Origin: JBAZTO01 sp041661865
Lineage (GTDB): Bacteria > Planctomycetota > Phycisphaerae > SM23-33
NCBI GenBank assembly: GCA_041661865.1
Contig: JBAZTO010000056.1
Coordinates: 1 to 23,157 of the forward strand
Direction: 5' to 3'
DNA length: 23,157 nucleotides
Below the pieces are notes generated by a model. The model was not told the origin of the DNA, made no database searches, and saw only the letters and a list, made by a program, of their open reading frames with translations. Positions 14,872-23,157 of this stretch are shown piece by piece (the first letter of the stretch is position 1; the number at the start of each line of letters is the position of its first letter). The position numbers and the translations under genes were made by a program.

Positions 14872-15020
14872 CTTCTGTCTCCCTTGATCTTGACCCAGGC
14901 GTTTTTCTTGCGGCTTGCCGAAATCGCATCGCACGGGCCGTGCTTGCCCGCGCGTGGGGCTTCGACATGTACCGGCCCGACGAAGCCGGCACCCACAACC
15001 GCGGCATTGATGTCGAACAT
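14868..15020 (-). pseudogene. Gfo/Idh/MocA oxidoreductase remnant with internal deletion
   Basis: This 50-codon frame begins with INAAVVGAGFVGPVHVEA, the Rossmann start of a Gfo/Idh/MocA dehydrogenase. After about 22 codons it continues into DAISASRKKNAWVKIKG, which reads like the C-terminal end of the same family. Full-length members have about 350-400 residues, so an in-frame internal deletion of more than 300 codons is inferred. The start (GAGG seven bases upstream) and the stop, which overlaps the isomerase ATG, are both kept, so translation of the short frame could still couple to the isomerase gene. Confidence 0.65.
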
Positions 15021-15078
15021 CAACAAGCCTCATTGCCGAACCGTCTGGCGGGAGTTCCGCCGCCCAACAGGTTCTGAA

Positions 15079-15107
15079 AGTGTAGCGGCGGCAGAGGGAT
15101 TCGCCAA
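15079..15107 (-). promoter_or_regulatory. Probable promoter for the remnant/isomerase operon
   Basis: TTGGCG (15107-15102) and TACACT (15084-15079) are separated by 17 bases on the minus strand, about 60 bases upstream of the remnant start. The match is moderate. Confidence 0.5.
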
Positions 15108-15159
15108 GTGGGATATGGCAGGGGGGTGTGACAATCGGCGCGTCCGGGCGCCTTTGCGC

Positions 15160-15187
15160 TTGTCCTGCCCGGGCCGGCAGCTAATAT
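15160..15187 (+). promoter_or_regulatory. Probable promoter of dxr
   Basis: TTGTCC (15160-15165) and TAATAT (15182-15187) are separated by 16 bases, about 50 bases upstream of the dxr start. With the minus-strand promoter this makes the intergenic region divergent. Confidence 0.45.
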
Positions 15188-15237
15188 GATCGGGGCTTTG
15201 TGGTTTCCCCGAACGCTACGAACGCTAAGGATATTCG

Positions 15238-16407
15238 ATGGGCGTAAAACGAGTCGCCATACTGGGCTCTACAGGCAGCATCGGCCGACAGGGCCTGGAG
15301 GTCATCTCGGCCTCGGCCGGCCTGGAGGTCTGCGCGCTGGCGGCGGGGGGCAATTGGCGGCTGCTGTCTCAGCAGACGCGGCAATTTCGTCCTTCGATTG
15401 TGGCCATTTCCGACGAGCAGGCCGCCGAGGGCCTCGGCCGCGAAGTGGGGGACCTGGCCCAGGTGTTGGCCGGCGCGGAGGCCATGACCGAGCTGGTTCG
15501 CCTCAGCCGGCCTGACGTTCTGCTCTCGGGCGTGGTGGGCGCGGCGGGCCTGGCCCCGACCCTGGCGGCCATCGAGTGCGGGGCGACCCTGGCCATTGCC
15601 AACAAGGAAACGCTGGTGATGGCCGGCGCGATCGTCATGCCCGCGGCGCGGGCGGCGGGCCTGGCCGTCCTGCCCGTCGACAGCGAGCACTCGGCCATCT
15701 TCCAGTGCCTGGCTGCCGGTCAGAGGGACGAGGTCGAGAAGGTCGTCATCACCGCCTCGGGCGGGGCGCTTCGGGACTGGCCGGCCGAGAAGGTCGAACA
15801 TGCCACCGTCGAGCAGGCCCTCAATCACCCGACCTGGCAGATGGGCAGGAAGATCACCATCGACTCGGCCACGCTGATCAACAAGGCCCTGGAAGTCATC
15901 GAGGCCCACTGGCTGTTCGACCTGCCCGCCGAGCAGATCGAGGTGGTCCTGCACCCGCAATCCATCCTGCACTCTTACGTGCAATTCCATGACGGTTCGG
16001 TGATCGCGCAATTGGGCATGCCCGACATGACCTTGCCCATTGCCTATGCGTTGGGCTATCCTCAGCGTCCGGCGCGGTCGCACCAGGGCCTGGACCTGGC
16101 CAGGGTCGGTCACCTGGATTTCGCGCCGCTGGCCGGCCGATTTGCCCGGGCGGTCAACCTGGGTTTTGAGGTCATCCGCCGGGGCGGCCTGGCCGGGGCC
16201 GTGCTCAACGGGGCCAACGAGGCGGCCGTCGAGGCCTTCCTGGCCGGGCGGATTCGCTTCGGCCAGATCGTCCCGTTGGTCGAAAAGGTATTGAACCGAA
16301 CCCCGACGACGAAAGAAGTAACGCTGAAAGACCTGGTCGCAGCCGACATGTGGGCCCGCCAGCAGGTGGCCGAAGCCATCGAGGCAGGCGCCCCGGCCGG
16401 GGCCTGA
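15238..16407 (+). CDS. dxr: 1-deoxy-D-xylulose 5-phosphate reductoisomerase
   Basis: The enzyme turns 1-deoxy-D-xylulose 5-phosphate into 2-C-methyl-D-erythritol 4-phosphate with NADPH, the committed step of the MEP isoprenoid pathway. The 389-residue length is normal. GSTGSIG (10-16) binds NADPH; ANKETLVMAG (121-130) is the family signature; PVDSEH gives metal ligands D148 and E150; the flexible loop and phosphate site include ASGGALRDWP and HPTWQMG; and IDSATLINKALEVIEAHWLF contains N215, K216 and ligand E219. The ATG at 15238 has AAGGA seven bases upstream. The rseP gene follows after 32 bases, a common pairing in bacteria. Confidence 0.97.
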   Translation: MGVKRVAILGSTGSIGRQGLEVISASAGLEVCALAAGGNWRLLSQQTRQFRPSIVAISDEQAAEGLGREVGDLAQVLAGAEAMTELVRLSRPDVLLSGVVGAAGLAPTLAAIECGATLAIANKETLVMAGAIVMPAARAAGLAVLPVDSEHSAIFQCLAAGQRDEVEKVVITASGGALRDWPAEKVEHATVEQALNHPTWQMGRKITIDSATLINKALEVIEAHWLFDLPAEQIEVVLHPQSILHSYVQFHDGSVIAQLGMPDMTLPIAYALGYPQRPARSHQGLDLARVGHLDFAPLAGRFARAVNLGFEVIRRGGLAGAVLNGANEAAVEAFLAGRIRFGQIVPLVEKVLNRTPTTKEVTLKDLVAADMWARQQVAEAIEAGAPAGA

Positions 16408-16439
16408 CACCCGTAGACAATGCAGGCATAGAGGAATAA

Positions 16440-18650
16440 ATGGAAATTCTGGCGACGAATCTGCTGTCCTTGTGGTTCAACTGGTTGTGGCCGATCCTGC
16501 TCTTCGTCATCGGGCTGGGGTTGGTGGTTTTTGTCCACGAGTTGGGGCATTTCCTGGTGGCCAAGGCCGTCGGGATCAAGATTGAGCGTTTTGCGTTCGG
16601 CTTCGGCCGGCGCTTGTGCGGAATCCAACGCGGCGAGACCGACTACTGCATCAACCTGATCCCGCTGGGCGGTTACGTGAAGATGCTGGGGCAGGAGGAC
16701 GTCAAGCAGGTCGAGGAGACCAACGACCCTCGCTCGTTCAACAGCAAGTCGGTCGGGGCGCGTTTCGCGGTCATTGCCGCCGGCGTGGTGATGAACATCC
16801 TGCTGGCAGCGGTCCTGTTCATCCTGGTGGCCATGGTGGGCAAGAAGTACCTGGCCCCGGTGGTCGGCTCGGTGGCCCCGGGCTTTCCGGCCTCGGAGGT
16901 GGTGGTCGATTGGCAGGGCTGCGGCGGCTGCGGCAAGATCGCCACGTCGGCCAGTTGTCCGACCTCGTCGCCGGCCTCCGCGCCGGTGCTGGCGGCGGCA
17001 TCGGCCCCCAGTTCCGCCCCGGCCTCCGCGCCGGTGATGGTGGCGGCAACAAGCAATCCCGCCTGCCCGGAAAAGGGACTCAAGCCCGGCGACAAAATCC
17101 TGGCCATCGAGGCCAGCAACCCGGTGCTGAACCTGATCTCCAAGCCGGTGACGCGCTTCCCGGACCTTTTCATGGTGGCGGCACTGGCTGAGCCGGAGGG
17201 CCAGTTCACCTTTACCCTCGAGCGCCAGGTGGACGGCAGGACCTGCACCGGTCTGGCCCGCATGGGCGTCAAACGCGCCCTCGACGGCAGCCAGTTGATT
17301 TTCGGCATCGGCTCGGCCTTTGACACGGTGTTCGGCTCGGATTCCTCTTTCAAGACCTGCTCGCCCTTCAAGGACGGCGACCGCCTGCTGGCCATCGACG
17401 GGCAGAAGATCGCCCACCAATGGGAGATTTCCCAGGTCGACCAGAAGCTCAGCGGCCGGGAGGTGAACGTCACCATCGACCGTCGCGGCAAGACGATGGA
17501 TGTGCCCGTCATGCCCTGGCTGGCGTTGAAGGATGACGTGATCTGGCTGAGCGACGGGACGCTGGTCCGCGGCTGGCTGGGACAGGAGAAGGACGACACC
17601 GTGACCCTCGACCTGGCCGACGGCCAGGAGCGGGAGGTCAAGCAGGATCAGGTGGTCGGCGGTTCGTCGCAGGAGCACTTGGACATATTGGGCATGATTC
17701 CGCGCCTGCAGGTGCTGGTGGTCGAGGACGACAGCCCCGCCGACAAGGCCGGCCTGCAGCCCGGCGACATCGTGGTGGGCTACGGCGACCAGTCGGCCCC
17801 GACGCGGTCGGCCTTCCTCAAGATCAACGCCAAGTACCAGGGCAAGGGCACCCACATCAGCGTTCGCCGCGGCAAGGAGACCCTCAAGTTGTGGATCGTG
17901 CCCCCGGATCGTCGCCGGATCGGCGTGACCGAAGGGCCGGACCTGTCGCACCTGGTGGTGGCCGGCGTGCGGGAAGGCTCTCCGGCGGCTCGCGCGGGCA
18001 TCGAGAGCGAGGCGGTCATTCGCAAGGTCAACGACCAGGCCGTGGAGAACTGGAACCAGGTCTACGACGCCCTCAAGCAATCCGCCGGGCGCGACGTTTC
18101 GATCACCTATCGCATCGGCGATCGTGAGAGCACCGCCAACCTGGGCACGCTGGACAAGAACGCCTTCGACGCGGCCCTGTACGATTTCTCGCTGTTTGGA
18201 TCGGATACGTTCTTCCGCCCGCTGGAAGTCAAGCTCACCGAGAAGAACCCCCTCAAGGCGCTGGCCTGGGGCGCGACCGAGACTTGGAAGATGACCCTTT
18301 CGACCTACATCAGCCTTCGCCGGGTAGCCCAGGGAACCGTCTCGCACAAGAGCCTCTCGGGCCCGGTGGGCATCGGCAGCATTGCCATCCAGGTCGGCCG
18401 CAAGAGCGTCATCGACTTCATCTACTTCATCGCCTTCATCTCGGTCTCGCTGGCGGTGATCAACTTCCTGCCCATTCCCGTGCTGGACGGCGGGCACGCG
18501 CTGTTCCTCCTGATCGAGAAGATCATGGGCCGGCCGCTGCCCCAGCGCGTCCTGTACATTGCCCAGGTGGCTGGGCTGGCGCTGATCGGCGTGGTGTTCC
18601 TGGCCCTGACGTGGCAGGACATCGCCCGGATCGTGGGCAAGCTCTGGTAG
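16440..18650 (+). CDS. rseP: RseP-type site-2 zinc metalloprotease, extended form
   Basis: This intramembrane protease clips transmembrane anti-sigma factors or signal peptides. The zinc site is HELGH (33-37) in the first membrane helix, with the partner motif NFLPIPVLDGGH from residue 675. Hydrophobic helices are seen near 17-31, 110-132 and at the C-terminus. The product is 736 residues, against about 450 in Escherichia coli; the extra length is several PDZ-like domains (for example around EDDSPADKAGLQPGDIVVGY and VREGSPAARAGIESEAVI) and a Ser/Ala/Pro-rich stretch (about 168-206) flanked by cysteines 161, 164, 173 and 209. GAGG lies about five bases before the ATG. It is likely cotranscribed with dxr. 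Confidence 0.93.
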   Translation: MEILATNLLSLWFNWLWPILLFVIGLGLVVFVHELGHFLVAKAVGIKIERFAFGFGRRLCGIQRGETDYCINLIPLGGYVKMLGQEDVKQVEETNDPRSFNSKSVGARFAVIAAGVVMNILLAAVLFILVAMVGKKYLAPVVGSVAPGFPASEVVVDWQGCGGCGKIATSASCPTSSPASAPVLAAASAPSSAPASAPVMVAATSNPACPEKGLKPGDKILAIEASNPVLNLISKPVTRFPDLFMVAALAEPEGQFTFTLERQVDGRTCTGLARMGVKRALDGSQLIFGIGSAFDTVFGSDSSFKTCSPFKDGDRLLAIDGQKIAHQWEISQVDQKLSGREVNVTIDRRGKTMDVPVMPWLALKDDVIWLSDGTLVRGWLGQEKDDTVTLDLADGQEREVKQDQVVGGSSQEHLDILGMIPRLQVLVVEDDSPADKAGLQPGDIVVGYGDQSAPTRSAFLKINAKYQGKGTHISVRRGKETLKLWIVPPDRRRIGVTEGPDLSHLVVAGVREGSPAARAGIESEAVIRKVNDQAVENWNQVYDALKQSAGRDVSITYRIGDRESTANLGTLDKNAFDAALYDFSLFGSDTFFRPLEVKLTEKNPLKALAWGATETWKMTLSTYISLRRVAQGTVSHKSLSGPVGIGSIAIQVGRKSVIDFIYFIAFISVSLAVINFLPIPVLDGGHALFLLIEKIMGRPLPQRVLYIAQVAGLALIGVVFLALTWQDIARIVGKLW

Positions 18651-18736
18651 GCCGGGCTTTCCGTTCAATCGGGCAGAGGTCTCTGGTCGGCGCGGCGTAG
18701 AATATACCGTGGCTGGCGATGTCGAAAGGACATGAC

Positions 18737-18898
18737 ATGCAGAAGTATGTTTGCGAAGTGTGCGGGTGGATTTACGACCCGGCCAAGGGCGACGTGCCAA
18801 ACGGAGTCCCCTCCGGGACGGCCTTTGCTGATGTCCCCGACGCATGGGTCTGCCCCGAGTGCGGGGCCGACAAGAGCGCATTCGTGCCCGTCAAGTAG
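18737..18898 (+). CDS. Rubredoxin
   Basis: This 53-residue protein carries one iron held by four cysteines, seen as CEVCGWIYDP near the N-terminus and CPECG near the C-terminus, with the usual spacing and length. It transfers electrons in the cytoplasm, often to rubrerythrin, superoxide reductase or oxidases in anaerobes; no such partner gene lies in the window. The ATG at 18737 has AAAGGA upstream. It follows rseP after 86 bases in the same direction. Confidence 0.96.
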   Translation: MQKYVCEVCGWIYDPAKGDVPNGVPSGTAFADVPDAWVCPECGADKSAFVPVK

Positions 18899-19044
18899 AC
18901 CCCACCGGTGCGAAACTGGAGTTGAAGGTTTCGTCATTGATTTATCGTTTGAATTTCGTCACTTGCAGATCGGCAGGCTCTTCACGTTTGATTCCCGCGC
19001 CCCCTTCGTGGTGTTTCTTCGCATCGCGACACGACGATCGGCGC

Positions 19045-19084
19045 AAAAAAATGGCAGGCTTTGGTGGAGCAGACCAAGCCTGCC
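19045..19084 (-). terminator. Intrinsic terminator on the minus strand
   Basis: A 12-bp stem with one bulge and a 7-base loop (19053-19084) is followed on the minus strand by A and then seven Ts. The neighbouring genes are both on the plus strand, so it must end a transcript that begins in the intergenic region. Confidence 0.7.
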
Positions 19085-19196
19085 TAGATCTGGCTGGTTT
19101 GGAAGGAAGGGAGCAACAAACCTAGCCAGGAGCCTCACAACCTTTATCGGCAAACGACCAGCGAACTCTTAACTGCACGGCCTGCTTGCCTATGTA
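19045..19196 (-). ncRNA. Candidate small RNA with two terminal hairpins
   Basis: On the minus strand a TATAAT box (19208-19203) is followed about 7 bases on by a possible start near 19196. The roughly 150-base transcript has no credible reading frame. It ends in two tandem hairpins, 19129-19090 (CTGGCTAGGTTT pairing with AAACCAGCCAG) and 19084-19053 (GGCAGGCTTGGT pairing with ACCAAAGCCTGCC), each with one bulged base, and then seven Ts. The -35 region is weak. I see no match to 6S, SRP, tmRNA or RNase P RNA. The family is unrecognised. Confidence 0.45.
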
Positions 19197-19300
19197 ATGC
19201 TCATTATACTGCCACTCCGCGACCTTTCCACACTTTTTTTGCGAATGCGCAAAAAAGATATTTAATTGTTCAGAAGACCCGCTTTTGTGGGGTTCACCCG

Positions 19301-19330
19301 TTGCGGGCGCAGCGAGGATTCTGCTATTAT
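19301..19330 (+). promoter_or_regulatory. Probable fhs promoter
   Basis: TTGCGG (19301-19306) and TATTAT (19325-19330) are separated by 18 bases, about 84 bases upstream of the fhs start. Further upstream lies a 9-bp stem TTTTTTGCG/CGCAAAAAA (19235-19256). No known folate riboswitch pattern is seen in the leader. Confidence 0.5.
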
Positions 19331-19413
19331 GTCGGCCTTATGCGTGCCTTTTGTGCCGCAGATATGTCCGCGATATGCCTGCCTGCCGGCAGGTCGCAAT
19401 CAAGGAGTGAAGC

Positions 19414-21162
<1,749 letters not shown>

Positions 21163-21167
21163 GGGAC

Positions 21168-21243
21168 TCTAACAAAACGCCGTAGCACGGGCGGGACGCC
21201 CGTGATACTCATGGGCAAGATGCCCATGCTACGTTTTGTTAGA
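21168..21243. repeat. Double-hairpin palindromic repeat in a larger inverted repeat
   Basis: A unit with CACGGGCG and CATGGGCA stems, closed by GTAG...CTAC (21182-21232), is the same type as the two units at 13385-13491. It is enclosed by a perfect 12-base inverted repeat TCTAACAAAACG (21168-21179 and 21232-21243) that differs from the flanking repeat of the other copy. It starts five bases after the fhs stop. No target duplication is visible. Confidence 0.7.
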
Positions 21244-21608
21244 TCACCTAAGTAAATTTCCGTAGGAAAATTTGTCACCAGACCTACCACGGGCACGGCA
21301 GACGCCGCTGCCGAAGATGTTCTGTCAATTGTTCCCAGGTCTTTATTTTGTGTCAGGTTAAGGCATTCGTAGGGGAAGCGTTGTTCAATGTGACAACCGG
21401 CCAATCACCGTGCGTAAGATCATCTCTTGAAATTGGTTAGAACGGCAAATGAAACCTGGAATGTCCATATTTACAACCTATTGTAATTACATGAGTAATA
21501 GATATTTATTATGAAGTGGAGTCAATCGAGAGAAATCGCGAAAAATCTGAAATAATGTTATTGGTTCCTGATAAAGAAAAGTACATAATAGCCTGTGGAG
21601 TGAGCAAG

Positions 21609-21673
21609 AGGGGTCTCTCCCCCCGGACCCCTCCGGCCGATGGGGTTTCTCGTCCTCCTTTCCCCCATCGGCC
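21609..21673 (+). terminator. Tandem hairpins followed by T-run
   Basis: AGGGGTC pairs with GACCCCT (21609-21632), and GGCCGATGGGG pairs with CCCCATCGGCC (21635-21673); ACTTTTC follows on the plus strand. The hairpins lie about 450 bases after fhs. A promoter-like TTGGTT-17-CATAAT (21561-21589) precedes them, so they could end a short RNA or a read-through transcript. The rest of the AT-richer stretch 21244-21600 shows no credible gene. Confidence 0.5.
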
Positions 21674-21785
21674 ACTTTTCATGAGGCTGGCCTGGGTGGT
21701 CTGGGCGGCGGAGGATCCCCGGAAGAACGAGTGGGGGCATCGGCATTGCGGCAGGTGGGGTCGGTCTTGTCGGCGGAGGGCCTGT

Positions 21786-22610
21786 TTAGGCCAGTTGCAG
21801 CGGGAGGGCGCTGGGGATCAGGCCTGCTTGGTGTCCCTGGGCCAGGAACTTCTCGATGGCGCTTCGGCCGCGATCACCCATGTCCACCGACAGGTCCGTC
21901 ACGTAGGCCTTGATGTATTGTTGGGCGAGTACCGGAGTCTGCCCGGTCTTGCTGGCGGCGTAGGCGACGGCATCGTCGTGGTGATCGAGGGCATAGCGGA
22001 TGGATTGCCGCAGGATGTCTTCGATCTGCCCGCGGGCGGGTTCTGCCACATCGCTGCGGATACCCTAGCAGCCCAGCCGCAGGGGGAGGGAGTCGTTCCG
22101 GGTCGCCCACCACTGGGCCAGGTCCACCAGGCAGCACAGGCCCGCCTGCTCGAGGGCTGAGAGTTCCTCGTGGACGACCAGGGCGCAGCGCACCACGGCC
22201 ATCTGGACGGCGGGGATGATCTTGTCGAAGGGCAGCAGCATCGTCCGCAGGCCCGGCTTGAAGAGGCAGAGGGCCAGGTAGGCGCTGGTGGTGTTTCCCG
22301 GCACGGCCAGCGGGGAATGCGACAGTTCCGCCAGGGCCGACGGCTCGCGGGCGATGATCTTGGGCCCGCACTGCTGGCCGAAACTCGCCCCGCACCGCGC
22401 CAGGTGGTAGCGGTTGCGCGCATAGGCATAGGCGTGGACGCTCAGGCCGGTGATCTCCAGCTCGCCGCGCGTGGCCCAGTCGTTGAGCGTCTGGACGCTC
22501 TGGCTGACCAGCTCGAACTGGTAGTCGCCGGTATCTATTTTCCCCGCGGCCAGGGCGTAAAACATGTACGCGTCGTCGGCGTCGCTGGGGTGTCCCAGTC
22601 GGATATTCAT
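21786..22610 (-). pseudogene. mqnD: 1,4-dihydroxy-6-naphthoate synthase (futalosine pathway) with in-frame amber codon
   Basis: MqnD turns cyclic de-hypoxanthine futalosine into 1,4-dihydroxy-6-naphthoate for menaquinone. The frame reads LGHPSDADDAYMFYALAAGK, then GELEITGLSVHAYAY, GASFGQQCGP, VPGNTTSAYLAL and DLAQWWATRNDSLPLRLGC (ending at residue 181). Codon 182 is TAG (22067-22065). The same frame then continues GIRSDV to TDLSVDMGDRGRSAIEKFL, giving a normal total of 274 codons. No other defect is seen. The stop falls where family members have the conserved GGN before IRRD. The neighbouring genes rseP and rubredoxin end in TAG, so recoding is unlikely; loss of function by a nonsense mutation, or a sequencing error, is more probable. 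Confidence 0.8.
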
Positions 22611-22697
22611 GGACGATATGATAATCGAATCGGGGCGTTGGCAAAAGGAATCCTGTTTTTCGCCGCGCCGCGGTAGACTCCATGCACAGGTGAAGCG

Positions 22698-23063
22698 ATG
22701 GAACTTCGAGCGATCCAGGACAACCAGGCCGAGGCTGGCTACGAGGTGATCTGCCAGGCCGTGGAGTGGATGAAGTGGCGGGGCATCAGCCAGTGGTCCA
22801 GCCCTCTGCCGCGAGAGGTGTACGATAAGCGCCAGGGCCGCGGGGAAAATTACGCCCTGTTCGTGGACGGCCGACCGGCGGTTGTGCTCGCGCTGCCGCG
22901 GCTCAGGAAGAGCCATTGGGACGACCTGATCGGCCCGGGCGTGCGGATGTGGCTGGCGACCTTGGCGACGGCTCGTGATTTCCATGGCCAGGGTTACGGC
23001 GCGGCGGCGGTGGGGCGGGCCTGCGAACTGCTAGCCCGCATATTTCACGCAGTTTGCCCATAA
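22698..23063 (+). pseudogene. GNAT acetyltransferase truncated by an insertion
   Basis: This 121-residue frame starts like a small GNAT protein (MELRAIQDNQAEAGYEVICQ). It reaches motif A, LATLATARDFHGQGYGAAAVGRACELLA with the acetyl-CoA loop near 95-101, but ends a few codons later with IFHAVCP. The usual motif B and final strands (about 40-50 residues) are absent, and the last codons match the end of an insertion sequence. The substrate is unknown. The gene is divergent from mqnD, with 87 bases between the starts. Confidence 0.65.
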
Positions 23064-23157
23064 ATAAGTTGCCGATGTCCTAACTATTTGCTATATAAGT
23101 AGTTACCAGACCTCTTATAGGCAATTAGAAAGGCCATCGGCATGACAGACTGTACCA
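23036..23157 (+). mobile_element. IS1380-like insertion sequence, left end
   Basis: A sharp change to AT-rich DNA begins near 23036, with TTTCACGCAGTTTGCCCATA and CTATATAAGTAG. This resembles the leader of IS1380-family elements as I remember it. It is followed by a start codon reading MTDCT, an N-terminus common in that family. The junction is placed by the loss of the GNAT frame and is uncertain by several bases. Confidence 0.45.
23142..23157 (+). CDS. Start of an IS1380-like transposase, partial
   Basis: Only the codons M-T-D-C-T are within the window. AAAGG lies about nine bases upstream. The call depends on the preceding IS-like leader and the typical N-terminus, not on any catalytic motif. 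Confidence 0.35.

Noticed and set aside
15181..18881. Very long minus-strand frames of 409 and 923 codons
   Set aside because: They lie antisense to dxr and rseP, whose motifs are complete. Their compositions are typical of the opposite strand of GC-rich genes.
19381..19392. CCTGCCGGCAGG palindrome near the fhs start
   Set aside because: It is a short GC-rich palindrome frequent by chance in such genomes, and nothing ties it to a regulator.
19210..19413. Tetrahydrofolate riboswitch before fhs
   Set aside because: I find none of the conserved core sequence of the known folate riboswitch in the leader.
21516..22160. Plus-strand frame of 214 codons after fhs
   Set aside because: It crosses the tandem hairpins and lies partly antisense to mqnD, and its sequence has no protein character.
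22065..22610. Genome-wide amber recoding to explain mqnD
   Set aside because: rseP, rubredoxin and the GNAT gene at 1221 all end at TAG in the expected place.

Overview
The window is GC-rich bacterial DNA, most likely from a member of the Planctomycetota and probably of the Phycisphaerae class. The reasons are a DUF1580 protein (a family seen mainly in Planctomycetes), an RseP-type protease much longer than the usual form, double-hairpin palindromic repeats of the cacggg/catggg type, and a sugar phosphate isomerase next to a Gfo/Idh/MocA remnant. This assignment is an inference from family content; no marker gene here proves it.

Positions 1 to about 13234 are an integrated mobile element whose left end lies outside the window. 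Its right end is a tyrosine integrase (11776-13119, minus strand) directly against the 3' end of a tRNA-Val gene (13235-13308). To the left runs one long minus-strand operon (11493 down to 1784) with short gaps or ATGA overlaps. In transcription order it encodes a DUF1580 protein, a PD-(D/E)XK nuclease with four Cys, two ParB-fold proteins, a RecA-like AAA ATPase, a DUF669/SSB-like protein, two small proteins, a VRR-NUC nuclease, a primase-polymerase/SF3 helicase, a small Cys-rich protein, a UDP-glucose dehydrogenase-like enzyme and a third ParB-fold protein. This is the replication and recombination module of a temperate phage, phage satellite or integrative element; no capsid, portal or terminase gene is visible. 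Just downstream of the primase-helicase gene lies an exactly symmetric array of three GTTACC and three GGTAAC boxes (3691-3804), a good candidate replication origin. Left of the operon are a convergent GNAT acetyltransferase gene and an ISNCY-family insertion sequence cut by the window edge.

From 13309 onward the DNA looks chromosomal. A 156-bp MITE-like palindromic element with a 9-bp target duplication follows the tRNA promoter. Next come a small membrane protein, a sugar phosphate isomerase and a Gfo/Idh/MocA remnant with an internal deletion (minus strand), then dxr, rseP, rubredoxin and fhs (plus strand). Between rubredoxin and fhs, the minus strand has a promoter-like sequence followed by two hairpins and a T-run, suggesting an undescribed small RNA. 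The last part holds an mqnD gene with a single in-frame amber codon, and a GNAT gene that appears cut by an IS1380-like insertion sequence running off the right edge.

The main pathways are isoprenoid synthesis (dxr), envelope proteolysis (rseP), one-carbon metabolism (fhs) and the futalosine menaquinone route (mqnD, probably broken here). Three separate decayed or interrupted genes and several repeats indicate a genome with active turnover by mobile DNA.
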